36,910 nucleotides of DNA from Treponema sp. (GCA_031278025.1 JAITLF010000224.1:1-36910), one strand, 5' to 3'. Positions 14,591 through 23,365 are shown, counted from the first letter of the stretch. Notes: generated by a model not told the origin, from the letters alone. A program made the numbers and translations.

Positions 14591-14615
14591 CCATTCACGG
14601 AGGGACTGAGGAAGG

Positions 14616-15527
14616 ATGAAGAACACACCTGAAAAGAAAAAGAAGATGCTCTACGCGGCAAAACGCACGACCCTTCCCTATATATATCAATTGCCTACCA
14701 TACTGCTTTTAGTCCTGCTCATGTTGCTTCCCATTATCATGGTAGTGCGGTATTCCCTCTATGATAACGTCATCATGAATCAGAATCCTGTTTTTGTAGG
14801 GCTAAAGAACTACAGTACCGTTCTCAAGGATGAGACCTTCATAATTTCCCTGGGCAATACCCTGTATTTTACGCTCATGAGCGTCATTTTCCATTTGATT
14901 ATCGGGATGGTTTTCGCGCTTCTCTTGAATTCAAAGATGACGCCGGCTGTCATGCGGAGTTTATTCCGGGTTTTCTATATCATTCCCTGGGTGTTTACCG
15001 CGACCATTATAGCGATAATTTGGCGGCTTATCCTGAATCCAAACGGCATTATCAATTTTATATTACAGTTTCTCCATTTTATTGATACCGGAGTTGAGTG
15101 GTTTGCTTCTACCAGGACAGCCCTGCACGCGGTTACTTTTGTAAATATTTGGGCCGGGTACCCTTTCTACATGGTAAGCCTTTTGGCGGGGCTTCAGGGC
15201 GTACCGGAGGACTTATATGAAGCCGCGACTATTGACGGTGCAAACGAAGGGCGGAAATTTATATCCATAACCATACCTCATCTTATGCCCATCATTATCA
15301 GTATATCCATGCTGGATTTTATCTGGACCATGCAGGTCTTTGCCCTTGTCTGGATGACTACCGGCGGCGGTCCCATACACGCGACCGAGGTTCTGGGAAC
15401 TTACACCTATAAAGCCGCGTTCAGTAGATACCAATTCTCCGCCGCTTCTGCAAGTGCGGTGATCATCCTTATCATTTCAATGGCCGTAGCGTTTCTCTAT
15501 ATACAACACCAGAAAACGAGGGATTGA
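14616..15527 (+). CDS. Sugar ABC transporter permease, MalF/UgpA type
   Basis: The 303-residue inner-membrane protein has six predicted helices and the cytoplasmic EAA loop E-A-A-T-I-D-G-A-N-E-G-R-K-F near residue 204, which contacts the ATPase. It pairs with the permease that starts 1 nt after its stop. The ribosome-binding site is GAGGAAGG, close to the ATG. The first residues are lysine-rich (K-K-K-K). No ATP-binding subunit is encoded nearby, so a shared MsmK/UgpC-type ATPase elsewhere is presumably used. Confidence 0.9.
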   Translation: MKNTPEKKKKMLYAAKRTTLPYIYQLPTILLLVLLMLLPIIMVVRYSLYDNVIMNQNPVFVGLKNYSTVLKDETFIISLGNTLYFTLMSVIFHLIIGMVFALLLNSKMTPAVMRSLFRVFYIIPWVFTATIIAIIWRLILNPNGIINFILQFLHFIDTGVEWFASTRTALHAVTFVNIWAGYPFYMVSLLAGLQGVPEDLYEAATIDGANEGRKFISITIPHLMPIIISISMLDFIWTMQVFALVWMTTGGGPIHATEVLGTYTYKAAFSRYQFSAASASAVIILIISMAVAFLYIQHQKTRD

Positions 15528-15528
15528 C

Positions 15529-16365
15529 ATGGTTATACGTCATAAAAACATAACGCGTTGCTTTATTTACGCAGGACTTTTCATCGGCCTGATATATGCT
15601 TTTTTCCCAGTATTGTGGATGTTTTTCGCGTCGCTAAAATCAAATACCGAAATTTTTTCTTTGCCTCCCCGGTTACTGCCCGAAATATTCACCGCAAAAT
15701 CCTATGAAAACATTTTTCGTGATCCGGTTAAAGTCCGTTTCTTTTTGAATAGTTATCTTGTCGCCCTGTGCGTAACTTTTTTCTCTCTCGTTGTCGCTAT
15801 TCTCTCAGGCTACAGTTTCAGCCGGCACACGTTCAGGTTCAAAAAAGTATTAAACCTTTTTATTATCGCAACCCAGACCGTACCGCCCATTACCCTGTTG
15901 ATTCCCTACTTTGGCATTGTAGTAGCGTTAAGGCTCTATGATACTTATTTAGCTTTACTGTTGACCTATATGGTGTTTACCCTGCCGTACGCGATTCTGA
16001 TGATGACCGGATATTTTAATACCCTGCCGAAAGAACTTGATGAGGCGGCTATGGTTGACGGCGGTTCAAATTTTTTCATCCTCTGGCGGGTATTGGTTCC
16101 CAACGCGCTTCCGGGGATAGTCGCCACGGCGGTATATACCTTTCTCCTTTCCTGGAACGAATTCCTTTTTGCCCTGACCTTGACCAAATCAACGGAAATG
16201 AGAACTGTCCCCATCGGCATCCAATTACTCATGGGGCAGCACGCCTATGAATGGAATGAGATGATGGCTATGGGCATCTTGGGGTCTTTCCCAATCCTGG
16301 TTTTATACCTCTTTGCTCAACGGTACTTCCTCGCGGGAATGACCGCCGGCGCAGTAAAAAGCTAA
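15529..16365 (+). CDS. Sugar ABC transporter permease, MalG/UgpE type
   Basis: The 278-residue inner-membrane protein has six predicted helices, with a first segment at about 12-30, and an EAA loop E-A-A-M-V-D-G-G-S-N-F-F near residue 173. The ending F-L-A-G-M-T-A-G-A-V-K-S is typical of MalG-type subunits. It starts 1 nt after the previous stop, so it is translated together with it. It completes the membrane part of the importer; the ATPase is absent from the window. Confidence 0.9.
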   Translation: MVIRHKNITRCFIYAGLFIGLIYAFFPVLWMFFASLKSNTEIFSLPPRLLPEIFTAKSYENIFRDPVKVRFFLNSYLVALCVTFFSLVVAILSGYSFSRHTFRFKKVLNLFIIATQTVPPITLLIPYFGIVVALRLYDTYLALLLTYMVFTLPYAILMMTGYFNTLPKELDEAAMVDGGSNFFILWRVLVPNALPGIVATAVYTFLLSWNEFLFALTLTKSTEMRTVPIGIQLLMGQHAYEWNEMMAMGILGSFPILVLYLFAQRYFLAGMTAGAVKS

Positions 16366-16369
16366 AAAC

Positions 16370-16392
16370 GTCCGCGCACGGGAGACTCCTCC
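16370..16392 (+). repeat. Copy 2 of a 23-bp dispersed repeat
   Basis: Identical over 23 bp to 9973-9995 (begins GTCCGCGCACGG, ends GAGACTCCTCC). It starts 5 bp after the permease stop and lies about 30 bp before the serine dehydratase gene. Confidence 0.85.
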
Positions 16393-16418
16393 TGCGTTAC
16401 GGTGTAGTATGAAGGCGT

Positions 16419-17132
16419 ATGCCAAAAGAAAATGTTTCCCTCTTTGAGATTTTCGGCCCGGTTATCATAGGCCCCTCCAGTTCCCATACCGCCGGGGTGG
16501 GGCGGATTGCCTTTTTAGCGCGCAAAATGTTCGGTTCCGTCCCCGGCAGGGTAATTGTCCGGTTTTACGGTTCCCTTGCCGCCACCTGGAAGGGCCACGG
16601 GTCCGGGAACGCCGTTGCCGCCGGCCTTTTGGGCATCCCGCCGGAGGATGAACGGCTCTTTCAGGGCATGGCGCTCCTGCGGGATATCCAGGCACGGGGA
16701 GAAGGGTTTCCGGTGGAAGTTGTTCCGGTTTTCGATGCGCCCCGTTCCTGGCATCCGAACACGGTGGTCCTGGAACTTTTGGGCGGGCGCGGCGAAGTGC
16801 AAAAACGGCTGGCCATCAGGGCTTCAAGCATCGGCGGCGGGTCCATCCGCCTTGACGAAATCAACGGGTATCAGGTGAACCTTTCGGGGGAGCTGGAGGC
16901 CGTCCTGGTCCTTCACCATGACGAAATAGGGGTCATCGCCGATGTATCCCATATCCTTGCCGCAGGCAGGATAAATATCGCCGCCACCTCCAGCCACCGC
17001 AAAGAAAAAGGCGAGGAGGCCCTGCTTGTTGTCGAGACTGACGGCGCCATTCCGTATCCCCTTGTTCAGCAAATTCAAGCCCTGCCCCAGGTTACGCTGC
17101 TTATCCGGGTTCCTTCGATTGAGGGAATATAA
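16419..17132 (+). CDS. sdaAB: L-serine dehydratase, beta subunit (ACT domain)
   Basis: The 237-residue protein is the small subunit of the two-part iron-sulfur L-serine dehydratase, which converts serine to pyruvate and ammonia. Residues about 1-150 hold the beta domain with G-P-S-S-S-H-T-A-G near 18-26. Residues about 155-237 form an ACT regulatory domain (V-L-V-L-H-H-D-E-I-G-V-I-A-D-V). The start at 16419 follows GAAGG. The alpha subunit begins 36 nt downstream, across a stuttered GGGAATAT repeat that includes this gene's stop codon. Confidence 0.93.
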   Translation: MPKENVSLFEIFGPVIIGPSSSHTAGVGRIAFLARKMFGSVPGRVIVRFYGSLAATWKGHGSGNAVAAGLLGIPPEDERLFQGMALLRDIQARGEGFPVEVVPVFDAPRSWHPNTVVLELLGGRGEVQKRLAIRASSIGGGSIRLDEINGYQVNLSGELEAVLVLHHDEIGVIADVSHILAAGRINIAATSSHRKEKGEEALLVVETDGAIPYPLVQQIQALPQVTLLIRVPSIEGI

Positions 17133-17173
17133 GGAATATGAGAACGCGGGAATATAAAACGAGGGAATATGAA
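17121..17173 (+). repeat. Stuttered GGGAATAT repeat across the sdaAB/sdaAA junction
   Basis: Copies of (GA)GGGAATAT or AAGGAATAT occur at 17121, 17131, 17147 and 17161. The first holds the last codons of sdaAB, running straight into its TAA. The last holds the ribosome-binding GAGGG and the ATG of sdaAA (17169). Confidence 0.75.
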
Positions 17174-18110
17174 ATACCGGTTTCACACGGCTGCTGAACT
17201 CATGGAAATCCTGCATACGGAGCACCTGGCGCTCGAAGAATACGCCCTTAAACGGGAGGCCTTTATTTGGGGAATCCCGGAAAAGGCGGTGCAGGATGAG
17301 CTTGACCGCCGTATCGCGGTAACCCGGCGGTCCCTTATCAAGGGCCTTGCGGCTCCCCAGCGCTCCCGATCCGGCCTTACCCAGGGGGCCGCCGTCTCGT
17401 ATTACGGGGCGGCGCGGCGGTTCATGCACAGCCGGCTATTCAGGCGGGCGGCATCGTATGCCCTGTCCATAAACGAAGTAAACGCCTGCGGTGGGAAAAT
17501 CGTGGCCTTTCCCACCGCAGGGTCCTGCGGCATTGCGCCGGGGGCGATATGGGCGTGGTGGGATACCTGCCAGGGCGATACGGAAGCGGAAACAGCGGTT
17601 CCGCCCCCCGGAATACCGGAGATGATCGAGCCTCCCTACGATCCGAAGCTCCGGGGGGCTTTTCTTGTTTCCAGCCTTACCGGGGTCCTGATCGCCCAGG
17701 GGGCAACCCTTGCGGGGGCCGAGGGCGGCTGCCAGGCCGAGTGCGGGGGCGCCGGGGCAATGGCCGCCTGCGCCCTTGGGTATCTGGAAGCCTTGCCCAC
17801 GGAGGACTGTTTCTCCGCCGCAGCCCTCTCGCTGAAAAACACCCTGGGGCTTGCCTGCGATCCCGTCGCGGGGCTGGTGGAGATTCCCTGCGTCAAGCGG
17901 AACGCCTTTATCGCGGTAAACGCCCTGTTAGCGGTTGATTTAACCCTGTCCGGCATACGGAGCGCCATTCCTTTTGACGAAGTGGTTTTAGCGATGAAGC
18001 AGATTGGCGATGCCATGCCGGCGGGGATCCGGGAAACCGCCGCCGGCGGCCTGGCCGTAACCCCCACCGCGTTGGCGGTTAAAGAAAAACTGGACGCGTC
18101 AGCGGATTGA
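17169..18110 (+). CDS. sdaAA: L-serine dehydratase, alpha subunit
   Basis: The 313-residue catalytic subunit carries the oxygen-sensitive [4Fe-4S] cluster that activates the serine hydroxyl. Candidate ligands are Cys188/Cys192 in G-G-C-Q-A-E-C-G-G, Cys230 in L-A-C-D-P-V-A-G and Cys241 in V-E-I-P-C-V-K-R-N. T-A-G-S-C-G-I-A-P-G at 117-126 is the substrate loop, with cysteine where alanine or serine is more usual. The length is normal for a separate alpha subunit. Together with SdaAB it gives pyruvate for fermentation or acetate formation. Confidence 0.93.
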   Translation: MKYRFHTAAELMEILHTEHLALEEYALKREAFIWGIPEKAVQDELDRRIAVTRRSLIKGLAAPQRSRSGLTQGAAVSYYGAARRFMHSRLFRRAASYALSINEVNACGGKIVAFPTAGSCGIAPGAIWAWWDTCQGDTEAETAVPPPGIPEMIEPPYDPKLRGAFLVSSLTGVLIAQGATLAGAEGGCQAECGGAGAMAACALGYLEALPTEDCFSAAALSLKNTLGLACDPVAGLVEIPCVKRNAFIAVNALLAVDLTLSGIRSAIPFDEVVLAMKQIGDAMPAGIRETAAGGLAVTPTALAVKEKLDASAD

Positions 18111-18193
18111 TTTTGGCGCGGTACAAATCCCCCGCGTATATGGTATAGTAGCCGATACCCGTATTATACAACCGCAGGTTTAAGGAGCTATGT

Positions 18194-19054
18194 ATGAAAC
18201 ATATACGCATGACGGACGGGCGTAAAATTCCGTTACCACGCAAACAAAAAGAGCCGGAAACGCCCTATGTTCCCCAGCTTGGGGTTACCTATCCGGAGGT
18301 TCCTGACGCCCACCTGTTTCCTCCAAAGAAAGAAATAGACCTGGTTATTGATGAAAATTATCCCTTCCTGGACAAATCCGCGGGTTTCAGGTTCAAAAGC
18401 GCCCTCCTTTACCTGGGCATCTTCGTCCTGGTGTTTTGTATATCCCCCATTCGTTTCGGCTTGCGCATAGAAGGACGGAAGATTCTGAAAAAATACCGTA
18501 CCCTGCTGCGTAACGGCGCCCTCACGGTGGCAAACCACATACACCGCTGGGATTTTCTCATCATCCTTCAGGCCATACGGTACCGGCGGTCTTATTTCCC
18601 CGCCTGGCCCGAAAACCTCGCCGGGCCGGACCGGACCCTCATCCGCCTGGTGGGGGGTATTCCGGTTCCCCGTGACATTCATACCATGAAACATTTCAAC
18701 CGGGCCTTTGAAGAACTGCACCGGAAGAAGCAGTGGTTCCATGTGTTTCCCGAAGGCAGCAACTGGCACTATTTTCAGCCCATTCGGCCCTTCAAGAAGG
18801 GGATGTTTACCCTGGCCAGGCAGTACAACCTTCCGGTCATTCCTATGGCCTTTTCGTACCGGGAATCCCGTGGAATTTACCGGATTTTCAAGAAGAACTA
18901 TCCCCTTATCACCCTGCGCATAGGGGAGCCGCTCCTGCCGGACCTTTCCAAGCCCCGCCGGGAAGCGGCGGCCCTGCTGCGGGAACAGACCCACCGGAAA
19001 ATCGTGGAGCTTGCGGGAATCACCGATAATCCCTATCCCTGTGAGGGCGATTAA
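18194..19054 (+). CDS. plsC: PlsC-type 1-acylglycerol-3-phosphate acyltransferase
   Basis: The 286-residue membrane-associated acyltransferase should acylate a lysophospholipid or related acceptor. Motif I, H-x4-D, is His115 to Asp120 (N-H-I-H-R-W-D). A second block, G-G-I-P-V-P-R-D, lies near 154-161. Motif III, F-P-E-G-S, is at 185-189. A hydrophobic segment lies at about 68-85. The N-terminal 60 residues are extra relative to minimal PlsC proteins. The start follows TAAGGAG. It stands between serine dehydratase and TRAP genes without an obvious functional link. Confidence 0.85.
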   Translation: MKHIRMTDGRKIPLPRKQKEPETPYVPQLGVTYPEVPDAHLFPPKKEIDLVIDENYPFLDKSAGFRFKSALLYLGIFVLVFCISPIRFGLRIEGRKILKKYRTLLRNGALTVANHIHRWDFLIILQAIRYRRSYFPAWPENLAGPDRTLIRLVGGIPVPRDIHTMKHFNRAFEELHRKKQWFHVFPEGSNWHYFQPIRPFKKGMFTLARQYNLPVIPMAFSYRESRGIYRIFKKNYPLITLRIGEPLLPDLSKPRREAAALLREQTHRKIVELAGITDNPYPCEGD

Positions 19055-19084
19055 TACGATATTGTGTAGTGGAGGAGATGCAGG

Positions 19085-20095
19085 ATGAGAAAGCTCGTGT
19101 CAATAGCGGTTTGTTTTGTTGGAATAAGCGTGATTTTTCCCGTTTTTGTTTCAGCCCAGCGGAAAACCGTCATAAAACTCGTGTCCCAGGTACCCCAGGA
19201 CACCCCCTGGGGGAAGATATTAGACGACATGGCCGCCGAATGGGCCCGGATTACCTCAGGCGAGGTCATACTTGATGTCAGGCATAATGTAAAGGCCGGC
19301 GAGGCGGACATACTCAGGCAGCTTAACAGCCGCCAGATCCACGCCGCCATGTTGAGCACCTTCGGCCTTAAATTGATTTCCAAAGAGGTAATGACCTTGA
19401 GCTGCCCTTTCCTCATCAGAAACAATGAGGAATTGGACCTGGTTCTGGACAGGCTTAAACCGGAACTGGAGGAAGCCTTTGAAGATAAAGGGTATTTTAC
19501 CCTGGCCTGGTCCAAGGTCGGCTGGGTGCGCTTTTTTTCCAAGAGCCCGGTCTATGTCCCGGCGGACTTGAAGCGCCAGCGTTTGGGAACCAGCGAAACC
19601 GAACCGGAACTGATGGACGCTTTTAAGGCCATGGGCTATCACATGGTACCGGTGGCCATGAATCAGATTCTGGTCCAGCTTTCCGGCGGCCAGATAGACG
19701 CGGTGTATCAAAGCCCGGTTAACGCCGGGGGCTTACAGATTTTCGGTCTGGCGAAGAATATGGCATCCATTCAGGTAGCCCCGTTCATGGGGGCCATCAT
19801 GATGGACCGGCGGGTTTGGCAGCGCATGATCCCCGACAAGTATAAAAACGAAATTTTGCGGGTTACCCGGCGCATGGAAGCCGAACTGGACCGTTCCGTC
19901 CAGGCGCTTGAGGGGCAGGTTATTAAGACCATGGTGGATTACGGGCTTGTGATTAACCATGTAAGCCCCGAACAGGAGCAACTTTGGTTTGCCGATACAA
20001 ACCGGGTTATGCCTTCCCTGATCGGAAGCGTCTTTGACCGGAAAATGTACGAGCGTATTGAAGCCTTGCTAAAACCCCTCCGGGGGGTACGCTGA
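19085..20095 (+). CDS. dctP: TRAP transporter substrate-binding protein, DctP type
   Basis: The 336-residue periplasmic binding protein has a signal peptide (about 1-24, cleavage after V-S-A). The mature start, V-I-K-L-V-S-Q-V-P-Q-D-T-P-W-G, is typical of DctP. A conserved arginine region and M-N-Q-I-L-V-Q-L-S-G-G-Q-I-D-A-V near 195 match the ligand-fold signature. TRAP systems import organic acids and related solutes with a sodium or proton gradient. It has a good ribosome-binding site (GGAGGAG) and is followed 1 nt later by its membrane partner. The ligand is unknown. Confidence 0.92.
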   Translation: MRKLVSIAVCFVGISVIFPVFVSAQRKTVIKLVSQVPQDTPWGKILDDMAAEWARITSGEVILDVRHNVKAGEADILRQLNSRQIHAAMLSTFGLKLISKEVMTLSCPFLIRNNEELDLVLDRLKPELEEAFEDKGYFTLAWSKVGWVRFFSKSPVYVPADLKRQRLGTSETEPELMDAFKAMGYHMVPVAMNQILVQLSGGQIDAVYQSPVNAGGLQIFGLAKNMASIQVAPFMGAIMMDRRVWQRMIPDKYKNEILRVTRRMEAELDRSVQALEGQVIKTMVDYGLVINHVSPEQEQLWFADTNRVMPSLIGSVFDRKMYERIEALLKPLRGVR

Positions 20096-20096
20096 T

Positions 20097-21971
20097 ATGG
20101 TCGCAGCGATGGAAAAACAGGAACACCCGCGATCCCTCCTATGGAAGATTGAAGAAGGGATCTGCTATTTTTCCCTTGCCTGCCTGGTCCTTATCCCCCT
20201 GGCGGACACCTTCCTGCGGCATGTTTTTAACGCCCGGTTTCCCGCCGCGCCGCCCCTCATGTCCCATCTGCTTCTAGTACTCGGCCTCCTTTCGGGGATG
20301 ATAACCACCCGCATGGGGGATCACCTCTCGGTAGGGCTGTTTCAGTTTTTCGGTAACAAAAACCTGAAGGCGGCGGTTACGGCGGCATCCGCCCTGGCGT
20401 CGGCTTTCCTGGTTACGATATTCCTCTGGTGTTCCGCCTCCTTCATCCGGGTGGGCCTGTATCCCATGCAGATGGTGGGCTTTATCCCCGACCGGGTCTT
20501 CGCCCTGGTGATGCCCATAGGCTACGGCGTCATCGCCTTCCGGTTTGCCCGGCGTACCGGGCTCGGCGGCGCGGCCCGTATCCTGCCGGTTTTGGCCCTG
20601 GTCCTGGGAACCTTTTTTTCCCTGCCGGCGGTGTTCAAGCTGGTGTGGGGCATGGACCTGCCGGATTTTGCCTGGGACCTGACCGACGTCTTCCGGGGCC
20701 TTGCGGAACTGCTCAGGATGCCGGTGATAATCATCCTGGCGCTCCTGGCCCTTATCGGAACCCCCATCTTCGTGGTCATCGGGGGATTTTCCCTCATCCT
20801 CCTTCAGAGCAGCTGGGGTGAAATCGACATCGTGGCAAGCCAGGTATACACCGCCCTGACCCAGAACAGCCTTACGGCGATTCCCCTCTTTACCCTTACG
20901 GGCTTTATCCTCTCCGAAAGCCGGGCGGGGGAGCGGCTGGTGGAAACCTTTAAGAGCTTTTTCGGCTGGATCCCCGGCGGTACGATCCTTGTTACGGTCA
21001 TCCTCTGCGCGTTCTTCACCTCCTTTACCGGCGCGTCGGGGGTTACCATCCTTACCCTGGGGGGAATCCTGCTCACGGTTCTTTCGCCGTATCCCGAAAA
21101 ATTCGCCATCGGCCTCCTTACCGCATCGGGAAGCATAGGCCTCCTGTTCCCGCCCAGCCTGCCCATCCTGCTGGTTGGGGCTGCCACCAGAACCAACACC
21201 ATACACCTCTTTCTCGGCGGCTTCCTCCCCGGATTGCTTCTGACGGCGGCAACCATTATCTTCGGCATTGCCATTTCGGTAAAGAATAAGATCCCCATTG
21301 AGCGTTTCAGCATAAAAAGAGCGGGCCGGGGGATCAGGCAATCCCTTTTAGAGCTGCTGCTACCCTTTATTCTGATTGCCGGGTACTTTACCGGCGCTTT
21401 TTCCCTGGTTGAACTAAGCGCCGTGGCGGTGCTTTACGTTTTTATCGCGGAAACCCTTATCTACCGGGAAATAACCTTCAAGAATATCGTTACGGTGTTT
21501 ACCCGGACTATTCCCATCGTGGGGGGTATACTTTCCATCCTTGCCCTTGCCCAGGCCCTGTCCTATTACATCCTGGACAGCCGTATCCCGGTGCTCTTTG
21601 CCGAATGGATGCAAACCGCGGTACGTTCCAAGTGGCTGTTTCTCCTGCTCCTCAACCTTGCCCTGCTTATAACCGGCTGCCTTATTGATATATTCTCCGC
21701 CATCATGATCATCCTGCCTCTGATTTCCCCCCTGGGCGCGGCCTACGGCATAGATCCGGTACACCTGGGAATTATCTTTCTTGTCAACATGGAAGCCGGC
21801 TTCCTGACGCCTCCGGTCGGCCTCAATCTGTTCCTGGCGAGCTACCGGTTTAAGAAACCGTTTGTGGAAACATCCCGAAACGTGTTTCCTTTCCTGGTTA
21901 TACAGCTTGCCGTGGTCCTTATCGTTACCTATATTCCGGCCCTGTCCACGTTCCTCAAAGGGTTCTTTTAG
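20097..21971 (+). CDS. dctM: TRAP transporter membrane protein, DctQ-DctM fusion
   Basis: The 624-residue inner-membrane protein joins the small DctQ-like subunit (about 1-180, four helices) to the large DctM-like transport subunit (about 200-624, about twelve helices). DctM hallmarks are G-A-S-G-V-T-I-L-T-L-G-G-I near 318, L-L-F-P-P-S-L-P-I-L-L near 350 and the C-terminal G-F-L-T-P-P-V-G-L-N-L-F near 572. Fused QM proteins are a known variant. The ATG at 20097 follows a G-rich stretch 9 nt away; an ATG at 20109 is also possible. The stop codon's last base begins a perfect GC hairpin. Confidence 0.92.
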   Translation: MVAAMEKQEHPRSLLWKIEEGICYFSLACLVLIPLADTFLRHVFNARFPAAPPLMSHLLLVLGLLSGMITTRMGDHLSVGLFQFFGNKNLKAAVTAASALASAFLVTIFLWCSASFIRVGLYPMQMVGFIPDRVFALVMPIGYGVIAFRFARRTGLGGAARILPVLALVLGTFFSLPAVFKLVWGMDLPDFAWDLTDVFRGLAELLRMPVIIILALLALIGTPIFVVIGGFSLILLQSSWGEIDIVASQVYTALTQNSLTAIPLFTLTGFILSESRAGERLVETFKSFFGWIPGGTILVTVILCAFFTSFTGASGVTILTLGGILLTVLSPYPEKFAIGLLTASGSIGLLFPPSLPILLVGAATRTNTIHLFLGGFLPGLLLTAATIIFGIAISVKNKIPIERFSIKRAGRGIRQSLLELLLPFILIAGYFTGAFSLVELSAVAVLYVFIAETLIYREITFKNIVTVFTRTIPIVGGILSILALAQALSYYILDSRIPVLFAEWMQTAVRSKWLFLLLLNLALLITGCLIDIFSAIMIILPLISPLGAAYGIDPVHLGIIFLVNMEAGFLTPPVGLNLFLASYRFKKPFVETSRNVFPFLVIQLAVVLIVTYIPALSTFLKGFF

Positions 21972-22003
21972 CGGCCCGCCGGGGCGGCGCCCCGGCGGGC
22001 CGC
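21971..22003. other. Perfect 15-bp GC hairpin after the TRAP operon
   Basis: GCGGCCCGCCGGGGC (21971-21985) and its exact reverse complement (21989-22003) enclose a 3-nt loop. The stem begins at the last base of the TAG stop. No T-run follows, so it is not a classical intrinsic terminator. It lies directly before the leader of array L3. Confidence 0.85.
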
Positions 22004-22009
22004 ACTCCA

Positions 22010-22108
22010 AGTTTGGCATAATTCCAGGAAACCTGGGTTTCTTGAGCGCAAAACTACTTTTGCGGTGCGCAAAACTATTTTTGCGGCGCGCAAAACTCTC
22101 TTTACAAG
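22010..22108 (+). repeat. 21-bp array L3 with TTTGGCATAATTCCA leader
   Basis: Leader TTTGGCATAATTCCA (from 22012) is shared with array L5. Units begin at 22025, 22046, 22067 and 22088. The first is of the CAGGAAA type, like L5. The next two read GCGCAAAACTAC or GCGCAAAACTAT followed by TTTTGCGG, giving a 7-bp stem CGCAAAA/TTTTGCG. The fourth is degenerate. The rest of the gap to 22233 holds only a candidate promoter for the chemotaxis gene. Confidence 0.85.
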
Positions 22109-22139
22109 CCGCAGACCCCGTTCCCAAAGCTGTAAACGC

Positions 22140-22169
22140 TTGATTCGCTTGCTCTACGCCGGATATACT
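22140..22169 (+). promoter_or_regulatory. Candidate promoter of the chemotaxis transducer gene
   Basis: TTGATT (22140-22145), 18 bp, TATACT (22164-22169). This would give a leader of roughly 55-60 nt before the ATG at 22234. Confidence 0.5.
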
Positions 22170-22233
22170 CTTTCCTAGCAAATCTGTTCTGCATCCTTTC
22201 ATGTCATGCATCACCGTACATTGGGAAAAGCGT

Positions 22234-23340
22234 ATGAGTTTGAAAAGTCGAATAGTGAAGGCGGTGAATCATATCACTCAAGCGGAGGCTGTTGCCGTCG
22301 TGGATGATGGTTTCCCGCATCTGGCGCAGGCCATTGCCGAAGAGACCCGGATATTGCAAAAATCCGCCGATAATCTGGCAAAGCTGCTTAATACGGCCGC
22401 CGGAACCACCGCAAGCATGGACAAAACCTTCCTTGCGCTGGTTTCCAAGGCGATTAATCATGGTATTTCGGTTTCGGACATCTCCCGGCAGACGGCGCAA
22501 ATCACCGCGAACATCGGCAGGCTGGAGTCCCTGATTACCAGCCAGGCGGCGGCGGTAATTCAGTCTTCTTCCTCAATAGAGGAAATGCTGGCCAACATCA
22601 AATCGGTGTCCGGTATTCTGGGGGAAAACAGCACGGCTATGGACGCGCTTCTTTCCGCGTCCGAGGCGGGTAAGGACGGGATTCAGAAAGTAACGGAGAT
22701 TATGAAGCTGCTGGTGGGCGATTCCGAGGCCCTTTTGGAAGCCAGCAAGATGATTCAGAGTATCGCCCGGCAGACCAACCTGCTTGCCATGAACGCCGCC
22801 ATAGAAGCCGCCCATGCGGGGGTGGCGGGCACGGGCTTTGCGGTTGTGGCCGATGAAATCCGCAAACTCGCGGAAAGTTCTTCCGCCCAGGGCAAAACCA
22901 TCAGCGACACGCTACGGGGCATTAAGAAGCAAATCACTACGGCGACCGAGTTGAGCGGTCAATCCCAGGGACAGTTCGCCGCTATCGTTGATCAGGTTGA
23001 AAATGTTCGCAATCAAGAGATGGTCATTAAGAACGCCATGGAGGAGCAGGAAACCGGCGGGGGACAAATTCTGGACGCGACCCGTCAGCTTCAGGACATT
23101 ACCGGGGAGATCAAAGACGACATGGGTAACATCTCGGCCTCAAGCTCGCGTATCTTGTCGGAGGTAAAGGGCTTGGAACAGGAAACCGCGGAAATGAGCA
23201 AGGGGATTAACGCCTTGATGGACAATATCGAAGATATAATCGCCGAGGTACAGTGTATCATCGAAGGCGCCTCCCATAACGCGGAACACATTGTGCGTAT
23301 TCGGAATCTTGCGGAAGGGAGTAACGCGGGAAGGGGATAA
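22234..23340 (+). CDS. Soluble methyl-accepting chemotaxis protein
   Basis: The 368-residue protein is helical throughout and lacks membrane segments and a signal peptide, so it is a cytoplasmic chemoreceptor. The kinase-contacting hairpin tip lies at about 176-212 ([18 protein letters not shown]). It reads [20 protein letters not shown] beyond the turn, close to consensus. No ligand domain is recognisable in the first 80 residues. The downstream small protein, 27 nt away, may be the sensory partner. I chose ATG 22234, preceded by GGGAAAAG, over the ATG at 22201, which has no ribosome-binding site. Confidence 0.88.
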   Translation: MSLKSRIVKAVNHITQAEAVAVVDDGFPHLAQAIAEETRILQKSADNLAKLLNTAAGTTASMDKTFLALVSKAINHGISVSDISRQTAQITANIGRLESLITSQAAAVIQSSSSIEEMLANIKSVSGILGENSTAMDALLSASEAGKDGIQKVTEIMKLLVGDSEALLEASKMIQSIARQTNLLAMNAAIEAAHAGVAGTGFAVVADEIRKLAESSSAQGKTISDTLRGIKKQITTATELSGQSQGQFAAIVDQVENVRNQEMVIKNAMEEQETGGGQILDATRQLQDITGEIKDDMGNISASSSRILSEVKGLEQETAEMSKGINALMDNIEDIIAEVQCIIEGASHNAEHIVRIRNLAEGSNAGRG

Positions 23341-23365
23341 AAAGGGGAGAGAAGGGGGATAAAAT
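23328..23365 (+). repeat. Stuttered AAGGGGATAAAA repeat across a gene junction
   Basis: AAGGGGATAAAA near 23331 and AAGGGGGATAAAA near 23352 flank a partial copy at 23342. The first holds the TAA stop of the transducer gene; the second is the ribosome-binding site of the next gene (ATG 23368). Confidence 0.7.

Noticed and set aside
21971..22003. Intrinsic terminator after the TRAP operon.
   Set aside because: The stem is perfect but no T-run follows, so it is listed as a hairpin and not as a terminator.
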